From Actinomycetes bacterium (lineage in GTDB: Bacteria; Actinomycetota; Actinomycetes; Streptosporangiales; Streptosporangiaceae), in assembly GCA_021793235.1 (NCBI GenBank), contig JAJYTD010000034.1:1-47353 (forward strand): a stretch of DNA of 47,353 bases, read 5' to 3'. The notes beneath the pieces are model-generated. The model had not been told where the DNA came from, made no database searches, and saw only the letters and a program-made list of their open reading frames with translations. The position numbers and the translations under genes were made by a program. Below are positions 17,782-26,006 of this stretch, piece by piece. How positions within the stretch are numbered: position 1 is the stretch's first letter; each line of letters opens with the position of its first letter.

Positions 17782-18858
17782 ATGAAGACCGTAGTGGTAG
17801 GCGCCGGCTACGCGGGCATGATCGCGGCGAACCGGCTGGCCAGGAAAATGAAATCTGCCGAGATCACGGTGATCAACCCGCGCCCTGACTTCGTGGAGCG
17901 GATACGGCTGCACCAACAGATCGCAGAGACCGGCGCCGCCGCGACGCCCCTCGCGTCGATGCTGCGTAACGGGATCACGTCGCGGGTCGGTGTCGTCGAC
18001 AAGATCGGCGACGGCACCGTCAGCATCGGCGGCAAGGAGAGCATCAATTTCGACTACGCCTTCCTGGCCGTGGGCAGCACGGTTCTGCCGATGCAGGGAA
18101 CGGTCCCGGTGGGCACGTGGGAAGGTGCGGAACAGGCCCGCGTGGCGTTTGCCGCACTTCCTGCAGGCAGCACGGTCACGGTGATCGGGGGCGGTCCGAC
18201 AGGCATCGAGACGGCGGCGGAGGTAGCCGGAGCGAGGCCAGATGTCCGGGTGCGGCTTGTCGGGTCGTCGGTCGCCGGAAGCCTCTCCGATGGCGCGCAG
18301 CGGCGGGTCCACGCCGGACTGGAGCGGCTGAAGATCGACATCGTGGAGGATGGCGTTACGGGGGTAAGCGCGGGCGCAGGGCGGTTCAACGGCGTTGTGC
18401 ACCTTCGGTCGGGAACGGAGCTCGCCTCCGACCTGACCCTGTGGGCGATCGTGGGGGGCATCCCGGACCTGGCGGCACGCAGCGGTCTCGAGGTCGATTC
18501 GGAAGGGCGTGCGATCGTGGACGAGTTCCTGCGCAGCGTCAACGACGAACGGATCTTCGTGGTGGGCGACTGCGCGGCAGTGCCGGGAGCCCGTCTGGCC
18601 TGCCAAAGCGCCGCGCCGCAGGGTGCTCACGCGGCCAATACCCTGGCCCGCCTGGTCAAGGGCCGCAAGCCCAGGCCGTACTCCCAGACGTACAGCGTGG
18701 TGCCCCTCAGCTTGGGACAGAAGGACGCTGTCTTGCAGTACACCCGTCCAGACGACACCGTCCGGCGGTTCTACATCGCTGGGCGCATCGCGGCCGGCCT
18801 CAATGAGGTGGGGGCTCGCGCCGCGAAGTTCGCCGCCCGCACGGGCATCGGCGCCTGA
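17782..18858 (+). CDS. NAD(P)/FAD-dependent oxidoreductase, NADH-dehydrogenase-II-like
   Basis: Flavoprotein of 358 residues in the pyridine-nucleotide-disulfide reductase fold. FAD is bound by GAGYAG (7-12) and a late VVGDCAAVPGA motif. The NAD(P)-binding Rossmann motif is GGGPTGIE (136-143). No redox-active CxxxxC is seen, so it resembles type II NADH dehydrogenases or ferredoxin reductases. The ECF41-type promoter upstream and the divergent sigma factor mark it as the likely regulon target. ATG 17782 follows AGGAGACC. Confidence 0.87.
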   Translation: MKTVVVGAGYAGMIAANRLARKMKSAEITVINPRPDFVERIRLHQQIAETGAAATPLASMLRNGITSRVGVVDKIGDGTVSIGGKESINFDYAFLAVGSTVLPMQGTVPVGTWEGAEQARVAFAALPAGSTVTVIGGGPTGIETAAEVAGARPDVRVRLVGSSVAGSLSDGAQRRVHAGLERLKIDIVEDGVTGVSAGAGRFNGVVHLRSGTELASDLTLWAIVGGIPDLAARSGLEVDSEGRAIVDEFLRSVNDERIFVVGDCAAVPGARLACQSAAPQGAHAANTLARLVKGRKPRPYSQTYSVVPLSLGQKDAVLQYTRPDDTVRRFYIAGRIAAGLNEVGARAAKFAARTGIGA

Positions 18859-19436
18859 ATGCCGGGCCCGAAACGACCACGCAGTCGGTCCCCGCAGCCG
18901 TGACCGCCTCAAGGGATCGGCCATGGCGCGCCGGACTGACGACGTGAGTGGCTGCGGCGGTTTCGACTGGGTGCCGGTGGCTGAGGGCGTCGAGTCTCAC
19001 CGAAGCGCCGCACCCAGTGCGCAGTGCGATTATGCGGTAGTCCAGTCGCAAAGCAAGCGCGGTCTGATGCCTGGGCGGACAAATGGGTATTTCCCCAGCA
19101 GCCTAACAAACGTTCTGGAATTCGGCGGTGATTACTCCATGGGGATTCTCCCTCCGAGTGCCCGCATTCCTTGGGCTCGGGCAGCACCTGGGACTCTGAG
19201 GGCGGACTTGCCAGGTTCTTCATTGATGCGACACAGTTGCACCAAACGTTCGGCAGCGTACAGGAAGCGATGAGCGCCAACGCGAAGAACGGGATCCGCT
19301 GACAGCCAACTGAATAGGGGAGGGGCGCGAGTATCGGGCGCCCGGTACGGGTTCTCTCCCCCTCTCGGCCCCGCGCGCGCCGGGTTCGATGAATCACGGG
19401 CCAGGCCTTTCACCAGCCGGGAGGTGGGAACAGAAG
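18859..19436 (+). other. Long intergenic stretch with a possible gene fragment
   Basis: No credible complete gene. At about 19155-19303 one plus frame reads a 45-codon tail ending GSVQEAMSANAKNGIR-stop and preceded by a stop codon. It looks like the end of a lost gene (LARFFIDATQLHQTF), but I cannot assign a family. The rest shows no coding pattern. Confidence 0.35.
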
Positions 19437-20450
19437 ATGTCGCGAAGCGAGAAGGCCCTCGACCGCGAACGCGGCAGCACCGCCCGGCCCCCCAGGGTGC
19501 GGTGCGTGACGGAGAGGAAAGGCGGCCCGCGGCGCTGGGCGGTGCTGGGGGCGCTGGCGGCAGTGGGCATGGTCGCGCCGGTGGCGGGGGCGGCACCGGC
19601 CGCGGCCGCTGAGGGCCGGTCGGTCACCTCCTTCTCCGTCGACATCACCGTCGATGAGGACGGCGCGGTGAGCGTGCGCGAGGAGCTCACCTACGACCTG
19701 GGGGAGGGCGGGGGCGGCCCGGTCCACCGGGAGCTGCCTGATTCGGGCAGGATCGACGGGTCAAGTCTGCGTTCTTTCGGCCTTGCCGGTGTGGCCGTGG
19801 AAAACGCCGGGGGTGTGGAGTCCGTCCAGGTCAGCGAGGACGGGACCGCCGTGCGCATCGGCGACGATGAAGGCGATCCGCAGTTGCAGGGGGAGAAGAC
19901 CTTCGTCCTCTCCTATACCTATAAGACCCTGCTGACCACCGGCGACCAGGACCGTGCCCGGTTGTTCCAGGACATCGTCGGCTCGGGCTGGCAGATCCCG
20001 GTGGAGTCCGCCCGGGTGCAGGTGCACACGCCGGTGCCCGCCGAGGCCCTCGACTGCTACGCGGGCCCGCCCGGTTCCACCGCACAGTGCTCCAGCGCGG
20101 ACAACGAGGGCACCACGGCCACCTTCACCAACGGCCGGCTGGAGCCCGGGCAGGCCTTCAGTATCGACCTCACGCTGCCCGAGGACGCGCCCGTCACCGT
20201 GCCCGAGGCCGAGGAGTTCACCCCGCCCCCATTGCCGATGTCGGGCCTGCCGTCGTTCTCTGGGGTAGCCCGGGTCATCATCTTCCTCGCCCTTGGCCTC
20301 ATCGGGGTGGTCATCGTCGTGGCCAACAGGGGCTCGGGCGGGGGAGGCAGGGGACGCTCGGGCGGCCGCGGCGGCTTCTCCGGGGGCGGGTTCTCCGCCG
20401 GAGGCGGTGGAGGTGCCGGCGGCGGGGGTGGGGGCGGCGGAGGCGGCTGA
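19437..20450 (+). CDS. DUF2207-domain membrane protein, short form
   Basis: Protein of 337 residues. A basic N-terminus and hydrophobic segment (RRWAVLGALAAVGMVAP) act as signal or anchor. The outside DUF2207 domain (about 60-270) starts RSVTSFSVDITVDEDGAVSVREEL. One membrane helix follows (VARVIIFLALGLIGVVIVV) and then a Gly-rich tail (GFSGGGFSAGGGG). Full-length family members have a long cytoplasmic region between helices; it is absent here, and only the Gly-rich end remains. GGAGGTGG precedes ATG 19437. Function unknown, cell-envelope location likely. Confidence 0.8.
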   Translation: MSRSEKALDRERGSTARPPRVRCVTERKGGPRRWAVLGALAAVGMVAPVAGAAPAAAAEGRSVTSFSVDITVDEDGAVSVREELTYDLGEGGGGPVHRELPDSGRIDGSSLRSFGLAGVAVENAGGVESVQVSEDGTAVRIGDDEGDPQLQGEKTFVLSYTYKTLLTTGDQDRARLFQDIVGSGWQIPVESARVQVHTPVPAEALDCYAGPPGSTAQCSSADNEGTTATFTNGRLEPGQAFSIDLTLPEDAPVTVPEAEEFTPPPLPMSGLPSFSGVARVIIFLALGLIGVVIVVANRGSGGGGRGRSGGRGGFSGGGFSAGGGGGAGGGGGGGGGG

Positions 20451-20537
20451 GCCGCCCGCCGCAGCAAAGCCCGCACCGGCCGCCTCACACCCCTCCGGGG
20501 CGGGGCGAGGTGCGCACCGCGGCCGGCGCTGCGCGGA

Positions 20538-20891
20538 TCAGTGCGGCGCGGCGCCCACGAGTTCGGTGATGCGGGCGGCCAGGCGCAGCGCGGTCGTGCC
20601 CTCCGGGACCTCGTCGCCGCCGGTGAGGATCCACTCGGCGCTGCGGTCGTCGCGGATGTCGAGTTCGGCGCCCTGGCCGGTGCGCGGGTTGGTCACCTCG
20701 ATACTGGTCGGGTCCTCCTCGCTGGAGCGGACCCGCAACCCGGCTGCGGTGAGCAGGGCCGCAACGGTTTCGCAGTAGCGGGTGAGCTGCTCGTCGGAGA
20801 GCAGGGCGGGGGTCTCGGTGTCGATGGAGGTGTCGACGGACTCCCAACCGTGGTGCACACTCGGTACGGGAAGAGCGTGGACGTCGGTCAT
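20538..20891 (-). CDS. Small hypothetical protein
   Basis: Soluble acidic protein of 117 residues with no domain I can name (phrases: LLSDEQLTRYCETVAALLTA, RDDRSAEWILTGGDEVPEGT). It lies 82 bp downstream of the DUF397 gene on the same strand and may be read through from that unit. In actinomycetes such small proteins often travel with XRE/DUF397 pairs. It converges on the DUF2207 gene. Confidence 0.65.
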   Translation of the reverse strand: MTDVHALPVPSVHHGWESVDTSIDTETPALLSDEQLTRYCETVAALLTAAGLRVRSSEEDPTSIEVTNPRTGQGAELDIRDDRSAEWILTGGDEVPEGTTALRLAARITELVGAAPH

Positions 20892-20973
20892 GATGGTTCC
20901 TCTTTTCCTGATGGCCCCGCCCGGGGCGCATCGAGCGCCAACTCATCGGCGTCCCGGGCGGGGGTCGTGCTGT

Positions 20974-21189
20974 TCAGTGGGCGGGCCGGGTGAATTCGCC
21001 CTTGGCGGCCCCGTCGAGGAAGCACTCCCATTCGTGGGGGGTGAAGAACAGGACGGAGCCGTCGGGGTCCTTGGAGTCGCGCACGGCGGTGCCCTCCTCC
21101 AGGTGCGCGACCTCGACGCAGCCCTTGGAGCCTTCGCTGGCCTGGGCCTTGCACCAGTCGGCTGTGGTCAAGTCGGGGATGTGGGTCAT
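20974..21189 (-). CDS. DUF397-domain protein
   Basis: Protein of 71 residues, normal family length, with the typical opening DWCKAQASEGSKGCVEVAHL and the middle VRDSKDPDGSVLFFTPHEWECFL. DUF397 proteins are partners of Scr1-type XRE regulators and act as small toxin-like or regulatory proteins; the exact role here is unknown. Its ATG overlaps the stop of the regulator gene, so the two are translationally coupled. Confidence 0.93.
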   Translation of the reverse strand: MTHIPDLTTADWCKAQASEGSKGCVEVAHLEEGTAVRDSKDPDGSVLFFTPHEWECFLDGAAKGEFTRPAH

Positions 21190-22040
21190 TCTCTGAATTC
21201 TTTCGCGATGGTGGAGATGAGGGCTTCGGACTCCTGGGGCGACAGCGCCGCCATCTGGAGCAGGTCGAAGCGCTCCCGGAATTCTGCCACCACCTGCCGC
21301 TTCTGTAGGAATATGTTCCCGGCGACCGATTCCACGTAGACGTGCTGCTGAACATCAGGGTCGGCGAACTCGATCAGGGCGAATGACCCGTCGAGCCCGG
21401 CGTGCGCGCCCTGCCGGAAAGGCATGACCTGCAATGTGATGTCGGGAGACTGTGTGACCCCTGTAAGGTGGCGCAACTGGGCTTCCATGACCCGCGCTCC
21501 GCCGATCGGTCGCCGCACCGCACTTTCGTCCACGATCGCCCGGAGGAGAGGCGGCCGCTTGGTGTGAAGGATTTGCTGGCGCTGGATTCGCACCTCCACG
21601 AGTTGGTCGACCACATCGGGGGAAAGGCGGGGATCGCACGCCTTGATGATGGCTCGGGCGTAGTCGGGAGTCTGTAGGAGCCCGTGGATGATGCGGTCGG
21701 TGAACGAGCGGAGCGCTCGGGCCTCGGCCTCCAATCCGACGTAGCTTCCCAATCCGGATGGGAGAACATCGTTGTACCGGTCCCACCATCCGTCTTCGGC
21801 CGCGACCTTCGCCATGTCTTGCAGTCGCTCCTGCTGTATCGGATCGGTGATGCCGTAGAGCGCCATGATCCCGCGAAGCTCGACGGGCTTAAGCGCCCTT
21901 TTCCCATTCTCGACGCGACTGATCGTGGGCTCGGACAGCCCGGTCTCCTTCGCGACCTTCTCCATGGTCAGATTGCTCTGCTCACGCAGTTTCCGCAGCT
22001 CGATTCCGAGTCGCCTGCGCCCAACGGTCGGACTCGGCAT
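21186..22040 (-). CDS. XRE-family regulator with DUF5753 domain (Scr1-like)
   Basis: DNA-binding protein of 284 residues. The N-terminal helix-turn-helix (about 9-66) includes LREQSNLTMEKVAKETGLSEPTISRVENGKR. The C-terminal DUF5753 region contains QTPDYARAI, QVMPFRQGAHAGLDGSFALIEF and VVYVE-like strands. It is one half of the abundant actinomycete Scr1/DUF397 pair and probably represses its own operon. Candidate operators (TGAAATTTCA palindromes) lie upstream. Overlap with the DUF397 start is ATGA-like. Confidence 0.93.
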   Translation of the reverse strand: MPSPTVGRRRLGIELRKLREQSNLTMEKVAKETGLSEPTISRVENGKRALKPVELRGIMALYGITDPIQQERLQDMAKVAAEDGWWDRYNDVLPSGLGSYVGLEAEARALRSFTDRIIHGLLQTPDYARAIIKACDPRLSPDVVDQLVEVRIQRQQILHTKRPPLLRAIVDESAVRRPIGGARVMEAQLRHLTGVTQSPDITLQVMPFRQGAHAGLDGSFALIEFADPDVQQHVYVESVAGNIFLQKRQVVAEFRERFDLLQMAALSPQESEALISTIAKEFRE

Positions 22041-22459
22041 GGATTCCCCCTACCTCGCTCATCACCTTTGAGGGTAGAGGAACTGCAAGATCTTTTAAAC
22101 CCGCAAATTGAAATTTCAAGACACGAGTCGCAGGGGTGTCAGTTATGTCGGCTATGCGAGTTTCGCGTTATCCATGGGGGGCAGCAATCCTGTGTACTGA
22201 GCCAGTGAGCGTTGCTATTTTCTAAAATCTATTTCTGAAATTTCACAGGACATCTGCGCCTCCACGGAGGCCTGCGACTCCGGTAGCTCCGGTGAACCGC
22301 CAAGTAGCCCGGAGGCGATGTGCATGATGGCGCCACGGGCCTGGAAGGGGGCAGTTCCGGAGGAGTACGTCGGGTACGGGCCGCCGTTAGCCGTCCTCGC
22401 CGCGGGCGCGGCGCAGTTCGCCCAAGTCCTCGGTGAGCTCCTGCTCGGCTTCTTCACGC
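22041..22459. other. AT-richer control region with small minus-strand ORFs
   Basis: The most AT-rich stretch in this part of the window. On the minus strand, a 36-codon frame (MHIASGLLGGSPELPESQ...) ends at 22215, and a frame ending TEDLGELRRARGEDG stops near 22388. Neither belongs to a family I recognise; the second looks like the end of a gene cut off where the phosphotransferase remnant begins. Confidence 0.4.
22108..22245. promoter_or_regulatory. Pair of TGAAATTTCA palindromes
   Basis: TTGAAATTTCAA (22108-22119) and TGAAATTTCA (22236-22245) are perfect palindromes sharing a 10 bp core, 68 and 196 bp upstream of the XRE gene. They are the best candidates for its operators. Confidence 0.45.
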
Positions 22460-23193
22460 ACCGGCGGCAAGCGCCTGTCGGTCATGGAGTGGATCAGCGG
22501 CACCAGCGCACTCGAGAGGGCGATGGGCCGCGACGGATGGCGCGCTGTGGCCGGGTTCTGGCCGCCCTGCACGGCCTCGCCCCCGCCGGCGATGTGCGTT
22601 CATGGGTCCCGCGCGAGAACTTCGACCCCGGCCGGTGGGCAAAGCTGTTTGAACGCGTCGACACCGCGCTCGGCCGACGGCCCGCCGGCGAGACGGAACA
22701 GCGCTTGGCCGACATGTGGGGCGAGCACCGAGCACAGCTGCGCGAAGTCAACCGGCTTACGCTCGGGCTGGCCGATGCTCTGCGCGAGCGCACCGACCTT
22801 CCCGACTTCGTCGCCTGCCACGCCGACCCGCACCTGGGAAACCTCATCCTCACCGCCGAGGACGCCCCCGTCCTGATCGACTTCGACGACGCAGTCCTCG
22901 CCCCTCGCGAACGCGACCTCATGTTCGTCCTCGGAGGCGGTGTCCTGGCGGACACGGCCGCCACCCCGCAGCAGCAGAACTGGTTCGGCGAGGGCTACGG
23001 CCCCCACCCTGTCGACACCGACCTGATCACCTACTACCGCGGCTTGCGCACACTCGAAGACGCCTCCGAGCTCGCGTGGATCGTCCTGGATCCCCAGAGC
23101 ACCGCTGAAGAGCGGCGCACGGCCCTGGACCATGCCAGCGGCGTTTTCTCCCCGACCGGCCTGCTGGCCCAGACGCTGTCCGCTGTCTCTTAG
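22460..23193 (+). pseudogene. Truncated, frameshifted aminoglycoside-phosphotransferase-like gene
   Basis: Remnant of a kinase-fold phosphotransferase. KRLSVMEWISGTSALERAMGRDGW (hinge region) is read in one frame to about 22548. The protein then continues as GRVLAALHGLAPAGDVRSWVPREN in another frame, as if one G were lost in GTGGCCGGG. The catalytic loop HADPHLGN and metal-binding IDFDDAVLAPRERDLMFVLG are intact. The N-terminal ATP-binding lobe is absent: upstream DNA reads as unrelated sequence on the other strand. It resembles spectinomycin/aminoglycoside phosphotransferases, but as it stands it cannot be active. Confidence 0.75.
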
Positions 23194-23364
23194 CGGCCGG
23201 GCCGACCGCCTGGCCGTGCTGGGTCTGCCGGTGATCGAGCGCGAGCCCCACCTGGAGTTCCGCGAGCCCGGCTGCGCGCCCGCCCGCTGCTGGAGCAGCC
23301 CGTCACCGCCGGCCGCCTCGGCCGCAGGACCGGCCGGGGCAGCCGCGACTACAGCTGAGCTGTT

Positions 23365-23826
23365 TCAGTCCAGGCAGAACTCGTTGCCCTCGGGGTCGGC
23401 CATCACGATGAAGCCGGCGCTCATCGGGGGAGCGGGTTCGCAGCGACGCACCCGCGTCGCTCCCAGCCCGACGAGCCGGTCGCACTCGGCCTCCAGCGCC
23501 GCCATCCGCTCCTCTCCCCGCAGCCCGGGAGCCGCACGGACGTCGAGGTGGAGGCGGTTCTTGGCGACTTTGCCCTCCGGCACCTGCTGGAAGAACAGCC
23601 GCGGGCCGCGCCCGTCCGGGTCCTCGATGGCCGATCTCGTCTTGCGCTGCTCCTTTGGTACGCCGACCCGCGCGAGGAAGTCCTCCCAGGCGGCCAGCGG
23701 GTCGGCGTCCTCGGGCAGGTCGACCCCAGGCGGGCCGGGGTGGACATAGCCCAGTACGTCGCGCCAGAAGGACGACAGTGCCCCCGGATCGTGGGCGTCG
23801 AAAGTGACCTGGATGTGGCGGCTCAT
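23365..23826 (-). CDS. VOC-family (glyoxalase/bleomycin-resistance fold) protein
   Basis: Protein of 153 residues with the paired beta-alpha-beta-beta-beta fold. Opening QVTFDAHDPGALSSFWRDVLGY, middle LFFQQVPEGKVAKNRLHLDV and closing FIVMADPEGNEFCLD are standard for the group with likely metal ligands His, His and Glu. Substrate unknown. It faces away from the WYL regulator at 23945 with a 118 bp shared control region, so that regulator probably controls it. Bases 23194-23364 before it hold no clear gene. Confidence 0.9.
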   Translation of the reverse strand: MSRHIQVTFDAHDPGALSSFWRDVLGYVHPGPPGVDLPEDADPLAAWEDFLARVGVPKEQRKTRSAIEDPDGRGPRLFFQQVPEGKVAKNRLHLDVRAAPGLRGEERMAALEAECDRLVGLGATRVRRCEPAPPMSAGFIVMADPEGNEFCLD

Positions 23827-23944
23827 CGAGTTGCTCCGTTCACAGCGGGTTTCGTGTTCCAGTCGGGTGCGTCTGGATCCATGGACCCACCCTGACACCC
23901 CTGGCGGACAGGACCGGTCCGCTATCTCTGGCAGGGTGGGCGAC

Positions 23945-24943
23945 ATGGGCATGGCAAGCGGTGACCAGCGGGATACGACAGAGCGGGTGCTCACCCTGCT
24001 CGGGCTGCTGCAGCAGCGCCGGGTCTTGACCGGCCCCGAGCTCGCCGACCGGCTCGGGGTCACACCGCGCACGGTACGGCGTGACGTCGAACGGCTGCGC
24101 ACGCTCGGCTATCCGGTGCATGCCAGCCAGGGTGTCGGCGGCGGCTACCAGCTCGGCCCGGGCCAGGACCTGCCGCCGCTGCTTCTCGACGACGAGGAGA
24201 CGACCGCCACCGTGGTCTCGCTGCTCGCCGGCGCGGGTGGCGCGGTCGCCGTCGCCGGCGACGCCGCACTCCGGGCGCTGACCAAGCTCGACCGGGTGCT
24301 GCCCACCCGGTTGCGGCACGAGGTGCGCGCGCTCTCCGGCTCGGTGGAGTCCTTCGGCGGAGGCCGCACACCGGTCGACCCCGAGGTGCTCATGACGCTG
24401 GCCAGAGCCTGCCGCGACGAGGTCGAAGCCGGCTTCGACTACCCGTCCGGGAACAAGGTGCGACGGCGGCGAATCGAGCCCTACCGCCTGGTCGCCTCCG
24501 ACCGGCGCTGGTACCTCCTCGCCTACGACCTCGATCGCGACGACTGGCGCAGCTTCCGCGTCGACCGGATGACCGATGTGTCCGTACGGACCTGGCGCTT
24601 CCGCCCGCGCGCGGCGCCCGACGCGGCGACGTATGTGCAGGAGGGGGTGGCGAGTCGGGTCTACCCGCACCAGGCGCGCTTCCTCGTGCACGCATCGGCC
24701 GACACGGTGCGCGCGCAGATCCCGGCGTCGGCGGCAGTCGTACGACGGCGGGGGAGCGCGCTCTGCGAAGTGCTCAGTGGTGCCGACAGCCTCGACTTCG
24801 TGCTCATGCACGTACTCCTGCTGGGGCACGACTTCGAGGTACTCGACCCTCCAGAGCTCGAAAGGCGCTGCCGCGCGCTGGCAAAGAGACTGCTGTCGGC
24901 CGGTGCGGCGATCCCACCGACGCCGGACACAAAGGATTCGTGA
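23945..24943 (+). CDS. HTH and WYL-domain transcription regulator (YafY type)
   Basis: Regulator of 332 residues. The N-terminal winged helix (about 13-65) reads LQQRRVLTGPELADRLGVTPRTVRRDVERLRTLGYPV. The WYL ligand-sensing domain (about 150-240) includes RRRRIEPYRLVASDRRWYLLAYDLDRDDWRSFRVDRM. A C-terminal extension (WCX type) follows. ATG 23945 is used; ATG 23951 is also possible. Members usually act on the divergent neighbour, here the VOC gene. Confidence 0.92.
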   Translation: MGMASGDQRDTTERVLTLLGLLQQRRVLTGPELADRLGVTPRTVRRDVERLRTLGYPVHASQGVGGGYQLGPGQDLPPLLLDDEETTATVVSLLAGAGGAVAVAGDAALRALTKLDRVLPTRLRHEVRALSGSVESFGGGRTPVDPEVLMTLARACRDEVEAGFDYPSGNKVRRRRIEPYRLVASDRRWYLLAYDLDRDDWRSFRVDRMTDVSVRTWRFRPRAAPDAATYVQEGVASRVYPHQARFLVHASADTVRAQIPASAAVVRRRGSALCEVLSGADSLDFVLMHVLLLGHDFEVLDPPELERRCRALAKRLLSAGAAIPPTPDTKDS

Positions 24944-25125
24944 GCCGCGACCACCGATGGCGACCCCCGGCTCCAGCCGTGGGGGGACGTCAACCGCACG
25001 CCCCCCGACCCGCCGAAGACGGGGCAGGGGACCGCGGGCCGGTCGCCGTCCCGCGCCGACGCCGCCGCAGGACGCGCCCACGCAGAAAGCCGACGGGAGG
25101 CGTGCGGATCTAAAGCCCGATGACG

Positions 25126-25964
25126 TCAGCGAGCAGGTCGACCTGCCTGGTCGGGGTCGTTGCCCATGAAGATCAGCTCATCGCAGCCGATGCGCTCGAA
25201 GTCGGCGACCGCTGCAGTGATCCGTTCGGGCGAGGTATGAGCCAAGGAGATGCCGTACTGGGCGTAGTCCACACCGGCGAAGGCGTAGTAGGGCCCGATG
25301 GCGCGAGAGACCGCGGCGGAGGCGTCGGGGCCGAGCGCGTACATCACTAACGCGACTACGCGAGCAGATCCCGTCCTCCCGGCCTTACTCCACGCCTGGT
25401 TGATCTGGGGAGCGAAGTCCTGGATGTCCTGCACGGTCGCGTCGCCGGCGATCCATCCCGTGCCGTGCGTGGCGATACGGCGCAGCGTCGCCTTGGAGTC
25501 TCCGCCGAACAGCAGGGGCGGCCCGCCTGCGGTGGCCGGCCGTGAACCGACCGGGTCACCATGTCCTGCCACAGCGGCCAACCGGTCCAGGAGGGCGTCG
25601 AACTGTTTGCCTCTGGTGGTGTAGTCCACGCCGCTGTCGACGAAGTCGTCTTCCCTGAGCCCGGGAGCAAGGCCCAGGCGGAGACGGTGCGGGCCGGCGA
25701 GCTGGTCGAGCGTCGTCACCGCCTTGCCGAACAGTGCATGGTTGGCGCGTAGCGGCGCCAGCAGCACACTGGTGAGAAGAGAGATCCCAGAGGTGGCGCC
25801 CGCTGCGGCGGCCAGGGCGATCAACGGTTCCGGTGCGGACCACACCAGGCGGTCGCTGACGCTCAGCGCGGAAAAGCCTCGCTCTTCTGCCCGCGCGCCC
25901 ACTCCACCAGGGTCCTGCCGTCGCTCCACGGAGCGTGGCCGGGCACCCCGATACCTATATCCAT
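25126..25964 (-). pseudogene. Frameshifted LLM-class F420-dependent oxidoreductase
   Basis: The true N-terminus reads MDIGIGVPGHAPWSDGRTLVEWAR from ATG 25964. It then loses frame near 25890-25898, where one base is missing in GCGCGCGGG. The rest resumes as AEERGFSALSVSDRLVW, and continues with LTSVLLAPLRANHALFGKAVTTLDQLA, GLAPGLREDDF and a normal C-terminus of about 250 residues. Apart from the shift it is a complete TIM-barrel luciferase-like protein. A sequencing error is possible, but two neighbours are also broken. Plus-strand sequence 24944-25125 downstream has no gene. Confidence 0.8.
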
Positions 25965-26006
25965 CGTTGGTGCTGTTCCTTTGCTGCCTGTCTCGGTCGG
26001 ATCCGG

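Noticed and set aside
20330..20450. GGC/GGA-rich run as a simple-sequence or CRISPR-like repeat.
   Set aside because: It is the coding sequence for the Gly-rich tail usual in DUF2207 proteins.
23194..23364. Fragment reading GRADRLAVLGLPVIEREPHLEFREPG after the phosphotransferase remnant.
   Set aside because: It may be a gene scrap, but it is too short and matches no family I can name, so it was not annotated.
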